Positions 45,119-56,330 of a stretch of 64,000 nucleotides of DNA are shown one piece after another (position 1 is the stretch's first letter; each line of letters begins with the position of its first letter). The stretch lies in NCBI RefSeq assembly GCF_016808095.1, contig NC_068976.1:33970371-34034370 (forward strand). The letters are read 5' to 3'. The position numbers were made by a program, and so were the translations under genes. The DNA comes from Vigna angularis (taxonomy: Eukaryota; Streptophyta; Magnoliopsida; Fabales; Fabaceae). The notes beneath the pieces are model-generated. The model did not search any database, was not told where the DNA came from, and saw only the letters and a program-made list of their open reading frames with translations.

Positions 45119-48100
45119 ATGAATTTAGCAGGTTTGAGCAACAATGTCGTCAAGTTTAATGGGCTCAATTATGCCGATTGGTCAGAACAAATCCAGTTCC
45201 AACTGGGTGTTCTAGGCCTGGATATGGCTATTATGATGGATGAAATGCCCGCAGCCATTACAGAGACCAGTACAAGTGATGAAAAGTCTCTTTATGAGGC
45301 TTGGCATAGGTCTAACAGGTTGTCATTAAACTTGATGCGCATGTCTATGGCAGAGAACGTAAAGCCTTCCATGCCCAAAACGGAAAACGCAAAGGAATTC
45401 ATGAAAATGATCAAGGAGTATTCACAATCAGACATAACTGACAAGTCTATTGTGGGAACTCTTATGAGTGAGCTGACTACCAAAAAGTTTGACTGGTCAC
45501 AGCCCATACATGAACATGTAACTGGAATGGCTAATATAGCAGCAAGATTGAAGTCAATGGGAATGGAGGTGAATGAGTCTTTTCTAGTACAGTTCATCAT
45601 GAACTCTCTTCCTCCTGAATTTGGCCAGTTCCAAGTGAATTATAACACTATTAAGGATAAGTGGAACTTCCAAGAAATCAAAGCTATGTTGGTTCAAGAG
45701 GAAGGGAGATTAAAGAAAATGAGAGATCATTCTATCCATCTCACAACTCATGAAGGTGCTAGCTTCAGTAAAGGTAAATCAGGAAAGAAGAACAAGAAGG
45801 ACAAAGCCCCAATGAAAGTGAATAAGGGCGGTATCCAGAAGGACCAGAAATGTTTCTTTTGCAAGAAAGTAGGTCACTTCAAGAAAGATTGTCCGAAAAG
45901 AAAATCTTGGTTCGAAAAGAAAGGTACTTTTTATGTTTCTGTAAGTTTTGAAGCAAATATAGTTGAAGTGCCTAATAATACCTGGTGGTTGGATACTGGA
46001 GCTACTACTCATGTTTCTAATATTATGCAGGGATTCCTTTCAATCCAGCCCATAAAAGGAACTGAAAAGTATTTATATATGGGGAACAGAATGAAGGCAC
46101 GAATAGAAGGAATTGGGACTTACAGATTGATTCTAGACACTGGCTATTGTCTGAATCTTGAAAAGTGTCTCTATGTTCCTGGTTGTGCTAGGAATTTGAT
46201 TTCTGTTGCAAAGTTGGATTGTTTAGGTTTTAACTTTAGGATTGAAAATGGTATTTTTCATTTGTATAAACTTTCGTACTATTATGGTTCTGGTACATTA
46301 TTGGATGGTTTATACCGTTTAAATCTTGATGTTAATTTTTCTGAATCCCTGTTTAATGTTGAACATGTTGTTGATAGAAATTCTAGTGCAGGAAAGGAAT
46401 GTTCTGCTTTCTTATGGCATAAAAGATTGGGTCACATATCCAAAGAAAGGATGTTGAGGTTAGTAAAAAATGAAATTTTACCTCAATTTGATTTTGATGA
46501 CTGGGATGTATGTATTGATTGTATTAAGGGTAAACAAACAAAACACATATCAAAGAATCCCGCCACAAGCTTCAGTAAAGGTAAATCAGGAAAGAAGAAC
46601 AAGAAGGACAAAGCCCCAATGAAAGTGAATAAGGGCGGTATCCAGAAGGACCAGAAATGTTTCTTTTGCAAGAAAGTAGGTCACTTCAAGAAAGATTGTC
46701 CGAAAAGAAAATCTTGGTTCGAAAAGAAAGGTACTTTTTATGTTTCTGTAAGTTTTGAAGCAAATATAGTTGAAGTGCCTAATAATACCTGGTGGTTGGA
46801 TACTGGAGCTACTACTCATGTTTCTAATATTATGCAGGGATTCCTTTCAATCCAGCCCATAAAAGGAACTGAAAAGTATTTATATATGGGGAACAGAATG
46901 AAGGCACGAATAGAAGGAATTGGGACTTACAGATTGATTCTAGACACTGGCTATTGTCTGAATCTTGAAAAGTGTCTCTATGTTCCTGGTTGTGCTAGGA
47001 ATTTGATTTCTGTTGCAAAGTTGGATTGTTTAGGTTTTAACTTTAGGATTGAAAATGGTATTTTTCATTTGTATAAACTTTCGTACTATTATGGTTCTGG
47101 TACATTATTGGATGGTTTATACCGTTTAAATCTTGATGTTAATTTTTCTGAATCCCTGTTTAATGTTGAACATGTTGTTGATAGAAATTCTAGTGCAGGA
47201 AAGGAATGTTCTGCTTTCTTATGGCATAAAAGATTGGGTCACATATCCAAAGAAAGGATGTTGAGGTTAGTAAAAAATGAAATTTTACCTCAATTTGATT
47301 TTGATGACTGGGATGTATGTATTGATTGTATTAAGGGTAAACAAACAAAACACATATCAAAGAATCCCGCCACAAGAAGCAGTCAACTTCTTGAGTTAAT
47401 ACACACTGATATTTGTGGTCCTTTTGACATTAAATCTTGGAGTGGTGAAAAATATTTTATCTCCTTTATTGATGATTTCTCACGTTATTGTTATATATAT
47501 CTATTGCATGAAAAATCTCAATCAGTGAATGCTCTTGAGGTGTTCATAAATGAGGTGGAAAGACAATTAGATAGAAAAGTAAAAGTGGTGAGATCTGATA
47601 GAGGTGGTGAATATTATGGTAAAACGGATGAGAGTGGACAATGTCCAGGTCCATTTGCAAAGTACCTTGAAAGTCGGGGTATATGTGCACAGTATACAAT
47701 GCCCGGTACACCACAACAAAATGGTGTAGCAGAAAGACGAAATCGTACTCTTATGGATATGGTTAGGAGTATGTTAAGTCATAGTAATATCCCTTTATCT
47801 TTGTGGATGTATTCATTAAAGACTGCTGTATATCTGGTTAACAGGGTTCCTAGCAAAGCAGTTTCTAAAACTCCTTATGAACTATGGACTGGAAGGAAAC
47901 CCAGTTTGAGACATCTTCATGTTTGGGGTTGTCCGGCAGAGGTAAGGTTATATAATCCACATGAAAAGAAGCTTGATGCAAGAACCATTAGCGGTTACTT
48001 CATCGGTTATCCTGAAAAGTCAAAGGGATATAGATTTTATTGCCCTAACCATAGTACAAGAATAGTTGAGTCTGGAAATGCTCGGTTCATTGAAAATGGT

Positions 48101-50011
48101 CAATTTAGTGGGAGTGAGGAATCACGAATAGTGGACATTCAAGAGCATACTGATAGTGTTTCTACATCTAATGTCTCTTCTGAAGTTGTTATCCCTCTTG
48201 TTGTATCACAGTCACACAACAAGCAGAGACAACAAATTAATGTTCCAATCCCACAAAATGAACGTATAAATGTTGAGCCAGTTGACAATGAGCAAGTCAT
48301 AAATGAGCAATTGATAGAGGAACCACAAGAAGCAGCATTAAGAAGGTCTATAAGGGAGAAAAGACCTGCTATTTCGAATGATTATGTGGTTTACTCTGTT
48401 GAACATGAATGTGACTTAAGCATTGATGAGGATCCAGTCTCTTTCAGACAAGCCATGGAAAGTAATAATTCAGAGAATTGGTTGAATGCTATGAAAGAAG
48501 AGTTGAAATCAATGGATGACAATAAAGTATGGGATCTAGTTGAATTGCCTAAGGGTTCAAAAAGAGTCGGTTGTAAATGGGTCTTTAAGACTAAACATGA
48601 CTCAAAAGGCAATATTGAAAGGTATAAAGCTAGATTAGTCGCCAAAGGTTTCACTCAAAAGGAAGGCATTGACTACAAAGAGACCTTCTCTCCTGTTTCT
48701 AAGAAGGACTCTTTGAGAATTGTTTTGGCTTTGGTGGCTCATTATGATTTAGAGCTTCACCAAATGGATGTAAAGACCGCCTTTCTGAATGGTGACTTAG
48801 AAGAGGAAGTTTATATGGACCAACCAGAAGGTTTCACCATAACAGGAAAAGAAAATCTAGTGTGTAAATTAAAGAAATCAATATATGGACTAAAACAAGC
48901 TTCCCGTCAATGGTATCTAAAATTTAATGATATCATAACTTCGTATGGTTTTGTAGAGAACACCGTTGATCGGTGTATATACATAAAGGTTAGTGGGAGT
49001 AAGTTTGTTATTTTGGTTTTATATGTTGATGATATTCTTCTTGCTGCTAATGATATTGGTATGTTACATGATGTAAAGAAGTTTCTCTCTAACAACTTTG
49101 AAATGAAAGATATGAATGAGGCATCTTATGTGATAGGAATAGAAATATTCCGTGATAGATCACAAGGATTGTTAAGTTTGTCTCAAAAAGGCTATATTAA
49201 TAAAGTGTTAGAGAGATTCAGAATGGAAAAATGTTCTCCTGGAATAGTTCCAATTCAGAAAGGAGACAAGTTTAGTCAAATGCAATGTCCCAAGAATGAT
49301 TTGGAACGAAAGGCCATGGAGTCTATTCCTTATGCGTCAGTGGTTGGGAGTTTGATGTATGCTCAAACTTGTACTCGGCCAGATATCAGTTTTGCTGTTG
49401 GAATGTTAGGCCGATATCAAAGTAATCCCGGAATGGATCACTGGAAAGCTGCAAAGAAAGTTCTTAGGTACTTACAAGGTACCAAAGAATACATGCTCAC
49501 TTATAGAAAGTCAGATCATCTCGAAGTGATTGGCTATTCGGATTCAGACTATGCTGGATGTGTGGATTCAAGAAAATCCACATTTGGGTATGTCTATCTT
49601 TTGACTGGAGGAGCAATTTCTTGGAAAAGTGCAAAACAATCAGTTATTGCTACTTCCACCATGGAGGCTGAATTCGTGGCATGCTTTGAGGCCACAGTTC
49701 ATGCTTTGTGGTTGCGGAACTTTGTATCGAGGCTTGGTATTATTGGCAGTATAGCTAGGCCGATAAGGATTTATTGTGATAATTCCGCAGCCGTCTTCTT
49801 CTCTAAAAATGATAAGTACTCAAAGGGTGCTAAACACATGGATTTGAAGTACTTGTCAGTCAAAGAAGAAGTGCAGAAACATAGAGTGTTGATTGAGCAT
49901 ATTGGTACGGATTTGATGATAGCAGATCCGTTAACTAAAGGACTACCGCCCAAAACTTTTATTGGCCATGTTGAAAGTATGGGCATTATGGATAAGTCAA
50001 TGTTAACATGA
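45119..50011 (+). CDS. gag-pol: Ty1/copia Gag-Pol polyprotein with duplicated zinc knuckle, protease and integrase zinc region
   Basis: One 1630-codon frame from ATG 45119 (MNLAGLSNNVVKFNGLNYAD) encodes every protein needed for copy-and-paste transposition. Order: Gag (1 to about 214); knuckle CFFCKKVGHFKKDC (245); protease WWLDTGATTHVS (Asp 292); integrase zinc region LWHKRLGHISKE...CIDC; then residues 215-483 are repeated exactly as 484-752 (second knuckle 514, second protease Asp 561). The integrase core follows with D764 (HTDICGP), D827 (SDRGGEY) and E872 (NGVAERRN), then RT with the YVDD motif at 1302-1305 and RNase H from GYSDSDYAG (about 1471) to DPLTKG (about 1602). Without the repeat it would be 1361 residues, normal for plant copia. 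No stop or frameshift is seen. Lineage not assigned. Confidence 0.95.
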   Translation: MNLAGLSNNVVKFNGLNYADWSEQIQFQLGVLGLDMAIMMDEMPAAITETSTSDEKSLYEAWHRSNRLSLNLMRMSMAENVKPSMPKTENAKEFMKMIKEYSQSDITDKSIVGTLMSELTTKKFDWSQPIHEHVTGMANIAARLKSMGMEVNESFLVQFIMNSLPPEFGQFQVNYNTIKDKWNFQEIKAMLVQEEGRLKKMRDHSIHLTTHEGASFSKGKSGKKNKKDKAPMKVNKGGIQKDQKCFFCKKVGHFKKDCPKRKSWFEKKGTFYVSVSFEANIVEVPNNTWWLDTGATTHVSNIMQGFLSIQPIKGTEKYLYMGNRMKARIEGIGTYRLILDTGYCLNLEKCLYVPGCARNLISVAKLDCLGFNFRIENGIFHLYKLSYYYGSGTLLDGLYRLNLDVNFSESLFNVEHVVDRNSSAGKECSAFLWHKRLGHISKERMLRLVKNEILPQFDFDDWDVCIDCIKGKQTKHISKNPATSFSKGKSGKKNKKDKAPMKVNKGGIQKDQKCFFCKKVGHFKKDCPKRKSWFEKKGTFYVSVSFEANIVEVPNNTWWLDTGATTHVSNIMQGFLSIQPIKGTEKYLYMGNRMKARIEGIGTYRLILDTGYCLNLEKCLYVPGCARNLISVAKLDCLGFNFRIENGIFHLYKLSYYYGSGTLLDGLYRLNLDVNFSESLFNVEHVVDRNSSAGKECSAFLWHKRLGHISKERMLRLVKNEILPQFDFDDWDVCIDCIKGKQTKHISKNPATRSSQLLELIHTDICGPFDIKSWSGEKYFISFIDDFSRYCYIYLLHEKSQSVNALEVFINEVERQLDRKVKVVRSDRGGEYYGKTDESGQCPGPFAKYLESRGICAQYTMPGTPQQNGVAERRNRTLMDMVRSMLSHSNIPLSLWMYSLKTAVYLVNRVPSKAVSKTPYELWTGRKPSLRHLHVWGCPAEVRLYNPHEKKLDARTISGYFIGYPEKSKGYRFYCPNHSTRIVESGNARFIENGQFSGSEESRIVDIQEHTDSVSTSNVSSEVVIPLVVSQSHNKQRQQINVPIPQNERINVEPVDNEQVINEQLIEEPQEAALRRSIREKRPAISNDYVVYSVEHECDLSIDEDPVSFRQAMESNNSENWLNAMKEELKSMDDNKVWDLVELPKGSKRVGCKWVFKTKHDSKGNIERYKARLVAKGFTQKEGIDYKETFSPVSKKDSLRIVLALVAHYDLELHQMDVKTAFLNGDLEEEVYMDQPEGFTITGKENLVCKLKKSIYGLKQASRQWYLKFNDIITSYGFVENTVDRCIYIKVSGSKFVILVLYVDDILLAANDIGMLHDVKKFLSNNFEMKDMNEASYVIGIEIFRDRSQGLLSLSQKGYINKVLERFRMEKCSPGIVPIQKGDKFSQMQCPKNDLERKAMESIPYASVVGSLMYAQTCTRPDISFAVGMLGRYQSNPGMDHWKAAKKVLRYLQGTKEYMLTYRKSDHLEVIGYSDSDYAGCVDSRKSTFGYVYLLTGGAISWKSAKQSVIATSTMEAEFVACFEATVHALWLRNFVSRLGIIGSIARPIRIYCDNSAAVFFSKNDKYSKGAKHMDLKYLSVKEEVQKHRVLIEHIGTDLMIADPLTKGLPPKTFIGHVESMGIMDKSMLT
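45762..47375 (+). repeat. Exact in-frame 807-bp tandem duplication inside gag-pol
   Basis: The unit 45762-46568 is followed directly by an identical copy, 46569-47375. The period is 807 bp (269 codons), so the frame is kept. I saw no base difference between the copies. The left edge reads GCTAGCTTCAG, the junction CACAAGCTTCAG and the right edge CACAAGAAGCAG, leaving AGC/AAG microhomology at most. Confidence 0.95.
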
Positions 50012-50380
50012 TGTTGTTATCTATCTATATAGATATGTATAGTTATATGCTTGTATTGTTATGACACTTGTGAATTCAATTAAAGTTATGTTTCTCTTTA
50101 TTCTATTGTTATCCACATTAAATTATATACATGTATTATTGATTGTGGTGACATGATAGGTCTCCTTTAGAGACATGAAAGTTATAAGATTGATTAAAGT
50201 TATGTTGAGTTGTTTTGATTATGTGATACATGGAAGGAATCTTGTCGATCATGACTTTTGCCCGCCATGATCCGATTATTTCAATTCATATAAGGATGAT
50301 GACTTGATAATTCTAATGAATGGTGCGCACTTAAAGTTTATTTTAGATCTTCAAGTCATCACATGAACCAAGTGGGAGAA
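50012..50380 (+). other. 3' untranslated region and polypurine tract of the copia element
   Basis: No coding signal. AAGTGGGAGAA at 50370-50380 directly before the 3' LTR is the polypurine tract. Confidence 0.75.
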
Positions 50381-50885
50381 TGTTAAATTATATTAATAAT
50401 TTACATTGGTTCATGTAATTTAAAGTATAATTTTAATGTAAGGATTTTAATGTGATGATTATTAGAATATTAAAGTATTAAAGTTATTGGGATTATTTTA
50501 GAGTTATTAAAGTTAATCCCTCTCTTCTCACTCCAAAAGGGCATTTTGGTATTTTATTAAAGTTAATTAAAATATCATAAAAGAGGAAAAAGTTTTACTT
50601 CGGTTGACACATTAAGTTTCTGAAGAGATATAGAGAACGTAACGTTCTCAGGAAAGAAGAGAAACTGATAGAGAAAATCATCCCATCCTACAACTTCTAT
50701 ATCATCAAGAAGGCATTAAGGAGGAGTAAGAGGAGAGAGAACATTTGACAGGAAGAGACATTAAGAAGTGCACAATGGACCCAGGTTAGTTCTTCTTTAC
50801 TGTGTATGAGAAAATAGTGAGTATCATGAAAATTCAAGATCATGTGTGTTGTTTTCATTTAATTGAAAATTAAAGAAAAGTTTAC

Positions 50886-50886
<1 letters not shown>
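50381..50886 (+). repeat. 3' LTR of the copia element
   Basis: 506 bp, same length as the 5' LTR. Four of the roughly 10 differences cluster in the last 12 bases. Confidence 0.9.

Positions 50887-50887
<1 letters not shown>

Positions 50888-50951
<64 letters not shown>
50888..50951. repeat. (AT)n microsatellite
   Basis: Pure AT repeat directly at the copia insertion point; the target duplication TTATA overlaps its start. Confidence 0.9.
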
Positions 50952-50953
<2 letters not shown>

Positions 50954-51159
50954 TATATTTAAAGAACATAATTAGCATTTATATAATTAACTAAATATAA
51001 ATATAAATAAACTTAATATTGTTAAAAATATTCAATAAAAATATCAATTTTAATAAAAATATTTGTATAATATTTATATATTTATTAAATTTTGTGAAGA
51101 CACAAAATTGTTTAATTAAAAAAATTAGGACTAAATTGAGAGAAAATAAAAATATAAGA

Positions 51160-51483
51160 ATGAAATATAGACTAATGCACGTGACACTACCACTTGTCAC
51201 GTCAGATTGTCATTGCCACGTGACACAATGTCATTTTGACACATGACACAATTTAATTTTTAAAATCATTATAAAAGTACATAAAAATAAAAATAAAAAT
51301 AATAAAAGAATATTTAAAAAAAAGAATGAATTGACACGTGACACACTATTTAACGTGTTAGTACGATACTAATGACAATGACCTAATTGGTTCAATTTTT
51401 CAAAAATAGAACCCAATTGAAATAAAAAAAAAATTGAGGAACCAATCTACAACTTCCAAACAAGAATTGGGGATCGCTAGAAT
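51160..51483. repeat. Right arm of an old inverted repeat
   Basis: Its complement shares the order of words with 43038-43300 (see there). It also carries several CACGTGACAC/GTGTCACGTG words. Confidence 0.4.
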
Positions 51484-53441
51484 GCTTAAACCTAAATTAT
51501 ATTAAAAAGACTAAAAGCTTACATATTCTATCTCTAATGTATTTGGATTGTATTGTATTTTTGTTATTTTAGATTGTATTTAAAATTTAACATAATTTTT
51601 TATTATATTTGGATTGAACTTTATTTAAATTTTAATTAACAAGTATTATAATTTTTTTAAATTAAAAAAATTGTAATTAAGTGACTTAATCTCTTTAGTC
51701 CACCAATCCATAGTAGACCATATTCAAATATTTTAGATTTCCTAAAAATAAACCGGATTGAATTGATTTACTAAAATTATAGATATAGCCCTATCAAATA
51801 GCCATGACAGTTCTAATGTTAATACCAACATAATAGAAAATGTTGAAAAAATAATTAAAGTTTAAATATAACATAGTACATAAATACATTCATATACGTA
51901 CCTATCCCCATATTTCCCTAATTAAAATAACGAAGCATTTATTCCTATCGTCAAATTTAATATGTCTAAAATAATTCTAATAATTTAATAATGAAAAAAC
52001 TCATACACACATTAGCTTCACTGTATCCTACCAAACACTGAAACAATTGGCAAATTTGTATATCACCCCGACAAGAACTGGTCTATCATTCAACATCAAA
52101 CCACACGCAAACTAGTTCCTCTTTTAGCCCTTGTCTCTCATTACTATAATGTTTTTACAATATTTTTAACCCTTAGAAAATAACGATTTTAGCATTATTG
52201 TTAGCCAAAAATATCAGAACTCAGTGTAACGACACATATATGTGTACAACCTCTGCACACTTTGTCAATACACAGACCCATGGTCTTGTAGCCGCACATA
52301 GAAACTTAAAACCTTCCATTAAATACGCTTCCATTTGTTTCTTTCTTTTCCATTTTTTATTATCACTCTCTATCAGTGTGCAATCTTCGTTAATAATTTA
52401 TTATTAGCAAATAGTAAGTTATATTATTATTGCACTATTTTTTTATCATTGTGTTTCTTCTTGCTAGTTCTAAATGGGGTTAGAACATTTGAGTTGCTTG
52501 ACACAAAATAATATATCACGTTTCATTTCATGTGGTTAAAAATTAATGATCAATATTATTATGTAGCAAAACAAATAAACTTCAAACACAGACAAAGAAC
52601 CTTATGTGGCTGAAAATTAATGACCTAAAAGGTAGTTAGAGAAAACAGCCGCAGTTTCCTCGTACCAAAGTGGTATTATTAAAAGCTGTTTTTGTTTCTC
52701 TCACAAATCTTTTTTTTATTGGTGTTTATAATACCAGCTTTGCAGCCCACAATATGGTTTTTCTTGGTAGTTCTCGTCACAACCGAAACCACTGATTTTT
52801 CTGCATCTGCCACCCTTGACTGCTACCACTTTCTTGGTTGTTTCTTAGCAATCATAAATGGTAGTTTCATTCCAAAAGACCAAAAGTCATAGGCAATTCA
52901 TACTATTTTTTTCCCACTTTCTTGATACTACTAGATTTCTTTGCAATAACTAACATTTTGAAAAAAAAAACGTTTCTTATTTCTATTTATTTTTAAAATA
53001 TAAGATATAATACTAATCTCTACTATTTTCAAGTACAATATCTCTTTGCATGATTTTTGCAACATGGTGTATTTTTCCGCATATCTTTGTTTAGTACTAC
53101 TACTCTCACATAATTAATTAACGAAAATGAAATAATTAAGAAATATATACTGGAAAATAAAAATAATATTTTTAATACAAGAAATATATTGTTTTAAGAA
53201 ATATATACCCCTTTCTTGATCCGTCCCTGCTTCTTAGTAGATAGCTATATTTATTTTTTATAAATTTTTATCGAATTGAAAGAAAAAAATAATATGACAA
53301 ATAGTATAATGAAAATATAGTAAAAATTATGCATAAGAAAATATCATAAACATATACTATTTGAATAAAATAACGTACTAGGTTTGTCCAGAGCATGATG
53401 TGAAATGATCGTGAATAGTTCTTATTCAATGACCTGTTAGG

Positions 53442-53479
<38 letters not shown>

Positions 53480-54892
53480 TTGGTAAAATAATGCTCAAGG
53501 GAAAACCATAAAAGGTGAATATTGAGGGAAATTTTTGTTTCTTGATCAGTAATCACGAGTCATTTCCTGCCCTAGAAAACGAAGAAGATGCAGCAAACAC
53601 AATATTACTGTCACCATATGTTGTCAACATGTCTTCAGAAAGTCATGGTACTGTCTCACTACCTTTGTCCTTTATTTTACCATGGCTTACTCCTGCATCT
53701 CATTGTGATTTGAGTTTTCTATAATTAGTTAGGGTTAATATAAATCTCAAGATTTTAAGAGAATTTTGTAAATATACTCTATTAATAGCATATGTGCATC
53801 CATAGTTGAATCGAATTCTTACTTTTATGAGACATGAGATAGTTTCGTTTATCAACTAGATCAACCTTTGGCAATTGGTTAGAGTTATATAAATTATTGT
53901 AGATCTTTATTTTTATTAGATTAGATTAAAATGCATCATTTTTTTTACCTCTTACACATAATTTTAATATCCCTTATTTTTTTTTTCAGCAATTTCCTTT
54001 AGTTTCAAACGAATCCTCAATTTTGTACATGTTTTATTTCTTTTATTTGGTCCAATTAAATTACAACACATTTATTTATCATTGAAATAATTAAATTACT
54101 TAAAATTTAGAACAATATAAAAATTATTATTTAATTTATTAATCAGGTTACCAACTTGATATCACAGAATGAGACTTTCCAATGCACTGTGATTCTCTAG
54201 CTAACTCGATTTCTTGATATATGGTAAGTATTTGATTAGAAAAAGTAATATTAGAAATCAAAATGTAGGGTTTGATTTCAAAAGAAACATTATTTTTTTA
54301 ACTTAGATATGAGTGCTTAATGGCTCATATTTTGTAATGAATAATAACAAAACTAATACTAATCCGTTGTTGCTTCTAATCAGCTATACATAGACAGTTT
54401 CTAAAACCACTGGCTATCACTCTCAAAATTAAAAATAAAACAAATGCATTTTATAATATTAATTTGAAAACTTTAACGCAAGCTTGATATGTCCATATGT
54501 GTTCCGACCGCATCATTGTTGATTTGGCAAACAACAAAACCGAACAAAATAACTTAATTTACGTATCATTTTGAAGGTTAACATTGTTTGTATTCTTAGG
54601 GTTTGAGTCGACAAAACCATGTCTGTATTCTGTTTTTGTCATTTTGAATGTTAGAGAGTTTGCTGATATAAGAATTTGTGTCGTGGTTTAAGAATCAACC
54701 TCAATGGCAGCAGACTAATGTTGACAGAAACATTGCATCATGCCATTTACTGTTATTCACTCTAATAAACAATAAATTTACATTTCAAGTGGCGACAGCA
54801 AAGAGATTTAATATAGTTCATCGTGATTTTGGAAGGAGACAAATTGATGGAAGTTGAATTTGTATAATCCAACTTGTTATTACGAGCTTGAG

Positions 54893-54893
<1 letters not shown>

Positions 54894-54985
<92 letters not shown>
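54894..54985. repeat. (TA)n microsatellite
   Basis: Uninterrupted TA repeat, about 92 bp. Confidence 0.95.
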
Positions 54986-54988
<3 letters not shown>

Positions 54989-55168
54989 CTTTTTACTTGA
55001 AACATTTTATGTCAACTTTTTTTTTCAAAAAATATATGCAATTTTTCGTGTAAAATATTTATAGTAGATTTTCTAATAAAAGTTTATTTTTTAAAGAAAT
55101 ACATGCAAATTTGTAGCAAAATTATTAAATAAGAAAAATATTATAATTCTTTTAGTAATATGAGGTTG

Positions 55169-55172
<4 letters not shown>

Positions 55173-55249
<77 letters not shown>
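55173..55249. repeat. (TA)n microsatellite
   Basis: Uninterrupted TA repeat, about 77 bp, just left of the Pack-MULE. Confidence 0.95.
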
Positions 55250-55253
<4 letters not shown>

Positions 55254-55286
55254 TACGACACTCGATGCTTTTATTAACAAATAATA

Positions 55287-55530
55287 AGCTTAATACCTCT
55301 TTTTGTCCATCTTTATAAGAGAAATGTTCAAGTTCGTCCTACCTTTTTTAAAAAGTTCAATGTGGTCCCAAGTTGTGAAAAAAGTGTCCAATTAAATCTT
55401 TTTGGTCACGGCGTTAAATATTTAACGATCTAGCTGACAGCGTGGATTGATCTGTGCAACGTAGCTGTTTACCTTCATCACGTGGCAGTGACAGTGTTTT
55501 TCATTAAATTTCACGTGGCAGTGGTAGTGA
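55287..55530 (+). repeat. Left terminal inverted repeat of the Pack-MULE
   Basis: Pairs with 56331-56591. It contains GTTAAATATTTAAC and CACGTGGCAGTGACAGTG words. Confidence 0.85.
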
Positions 55531-55790
55531 TTAAAAAATTCTGAATTAGGGTTTGGGTATTCGAAATCGTGATTTGGGGATAAGCATCTTGGAGGAACTG
55601 GAAATCCAAATTGGGTGATCTTGAAGGTGAAATCTGCAGAGCAAATCCAATTCTGCAAATCAGGTTAGAGTTTACATTTGATAATTTAAAGTGTTTGAGG
55701 TTTTTCGATCTGTTTTCATTGTTGTCGCGTTTCAGGGGGTTTAACTATGGGTGAAATTGTTTTGTGTGAAAAGTTGTCTATGAACAAATG
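55531..55790 (+). pseudogene. Captured 5' exon/intron piece, gene unknown
   Basis: The sequence reads like a leader exon ending CAAATCAG|GTTAGAG (about 55664), an intron with TTTGATCTG-type content, an acceptor TTTCAG near 55734, and then an ATG (ACTATGGGTGAAATTG) near 55747. Frame after the ATG is too short to identify. The parent gene is unknown. Confidence 0.4.
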
Positions 55791-55874
55791 CATCAAATCA
55801 ACTCAAGAAAACATTAACTAAAAAGGGTATACTTCAAACCTTGTAATGAGGACATGCAAACCGGCAAAATCAAC

Positions 55875-56330
55875 TCAATGAATCAACATTCCCCACTTTA
55901 AGGCAGCCAAACCGGCAATTCCACTTAAAATGATTGAAAATGTGAACTCATCTTTCTGTACATTTCTCAAGTGCATTTTACAGAACATGTTCAAAGCTTT
56001 CCAAGTTCGATTCGTATTCACAAATCCCGTAATTACAGAATTCCATGAAGAAGAATTTGGATTTGGCAGACTTGACAAAACCCGAACAGCATCTTCCATG
56101 TTCCCCACCTGAGCAATTCCATTTATGAGGCCATTATAGGAAACGGTATCAGGGTTGGGCATAAGGTGCAAAAGCCTGTAAGCAAGTTCAATGTATCCGT
56201 TGTTAGCACTTGCCGCTATGATTGAGTTCCAAGAAATATCATCCTTCTCAACAGTTTCGGAGAACACCTTTACAGCTTGTTCCACAGGCCCGCATTTCCC
56301 ATACATGTCAATCAAGCAGTTTGCAACCAT
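55875..56330 (-). pseudogene. Captured PPR protein fragment
   Basis: One open minus-strand frame of 151 codons reads MVANCLIDMYGKCGPVEQAV, DDISWNSIIAASANNGYIEL, NPDTVSYNGLINGIAQVGNM, SSSWNSVITGFVNTNRTWKA and DEFTFSIILSGIAGL. These are tandem 35-residue-class pentatricopeptide repeats (ISWNS..., VSYNGLI..., SSWNSVI...) of the plant PLS type that bind organelle RNA and guide editing or processing. It starts at the inner edge of the right terminal repeat and stops near 55875, so it is a fragment of about four repeats without the targeting peptide or C-terminal domains. Confidence 0.8.

Larger units (their letters stand above)
43481..50886 (+). mobile_element. Full-length Ty1/copia retrotransposon (7.4 kb)
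   Basis: Two 506-bp LTRs (43481-43986, 50381-50886) are flanked by a perfect TTATA target duplication (43476-43480, 50887-50891). An initiator tRNA-Met PBS, a 1.1-kb leader, a single open gag-pol frame and a polypurine tract are all in place. The LTRs differ at about 10 sites by eye. It is the only element in the window with an uninterrupted pol, so it may still be active, subject to the effect of the internal 807-bp duplication. Confidence 0.95.
51484..55277. other. AT-rich intergenic DNA
   Basis: 3.8 kb without a supported gene. (AT)n tracts lie at 53446-53475, 54894-54985 and 55173-55249. Short open frames at 52198, 52692 and 53515 have no recognisable content. Confidence 0.6.

Noticed and set aside
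45292..45600. Minus-strand frames across the copia element
   Set aside because: Shadows of the gag-pol frame; two of them are identical only because the 807-bp unit is duplicated.
53515..53724. 69-codon frame in intergenic DNA
   Set aside because: No motif, no splice context and no neighbour that supports it.
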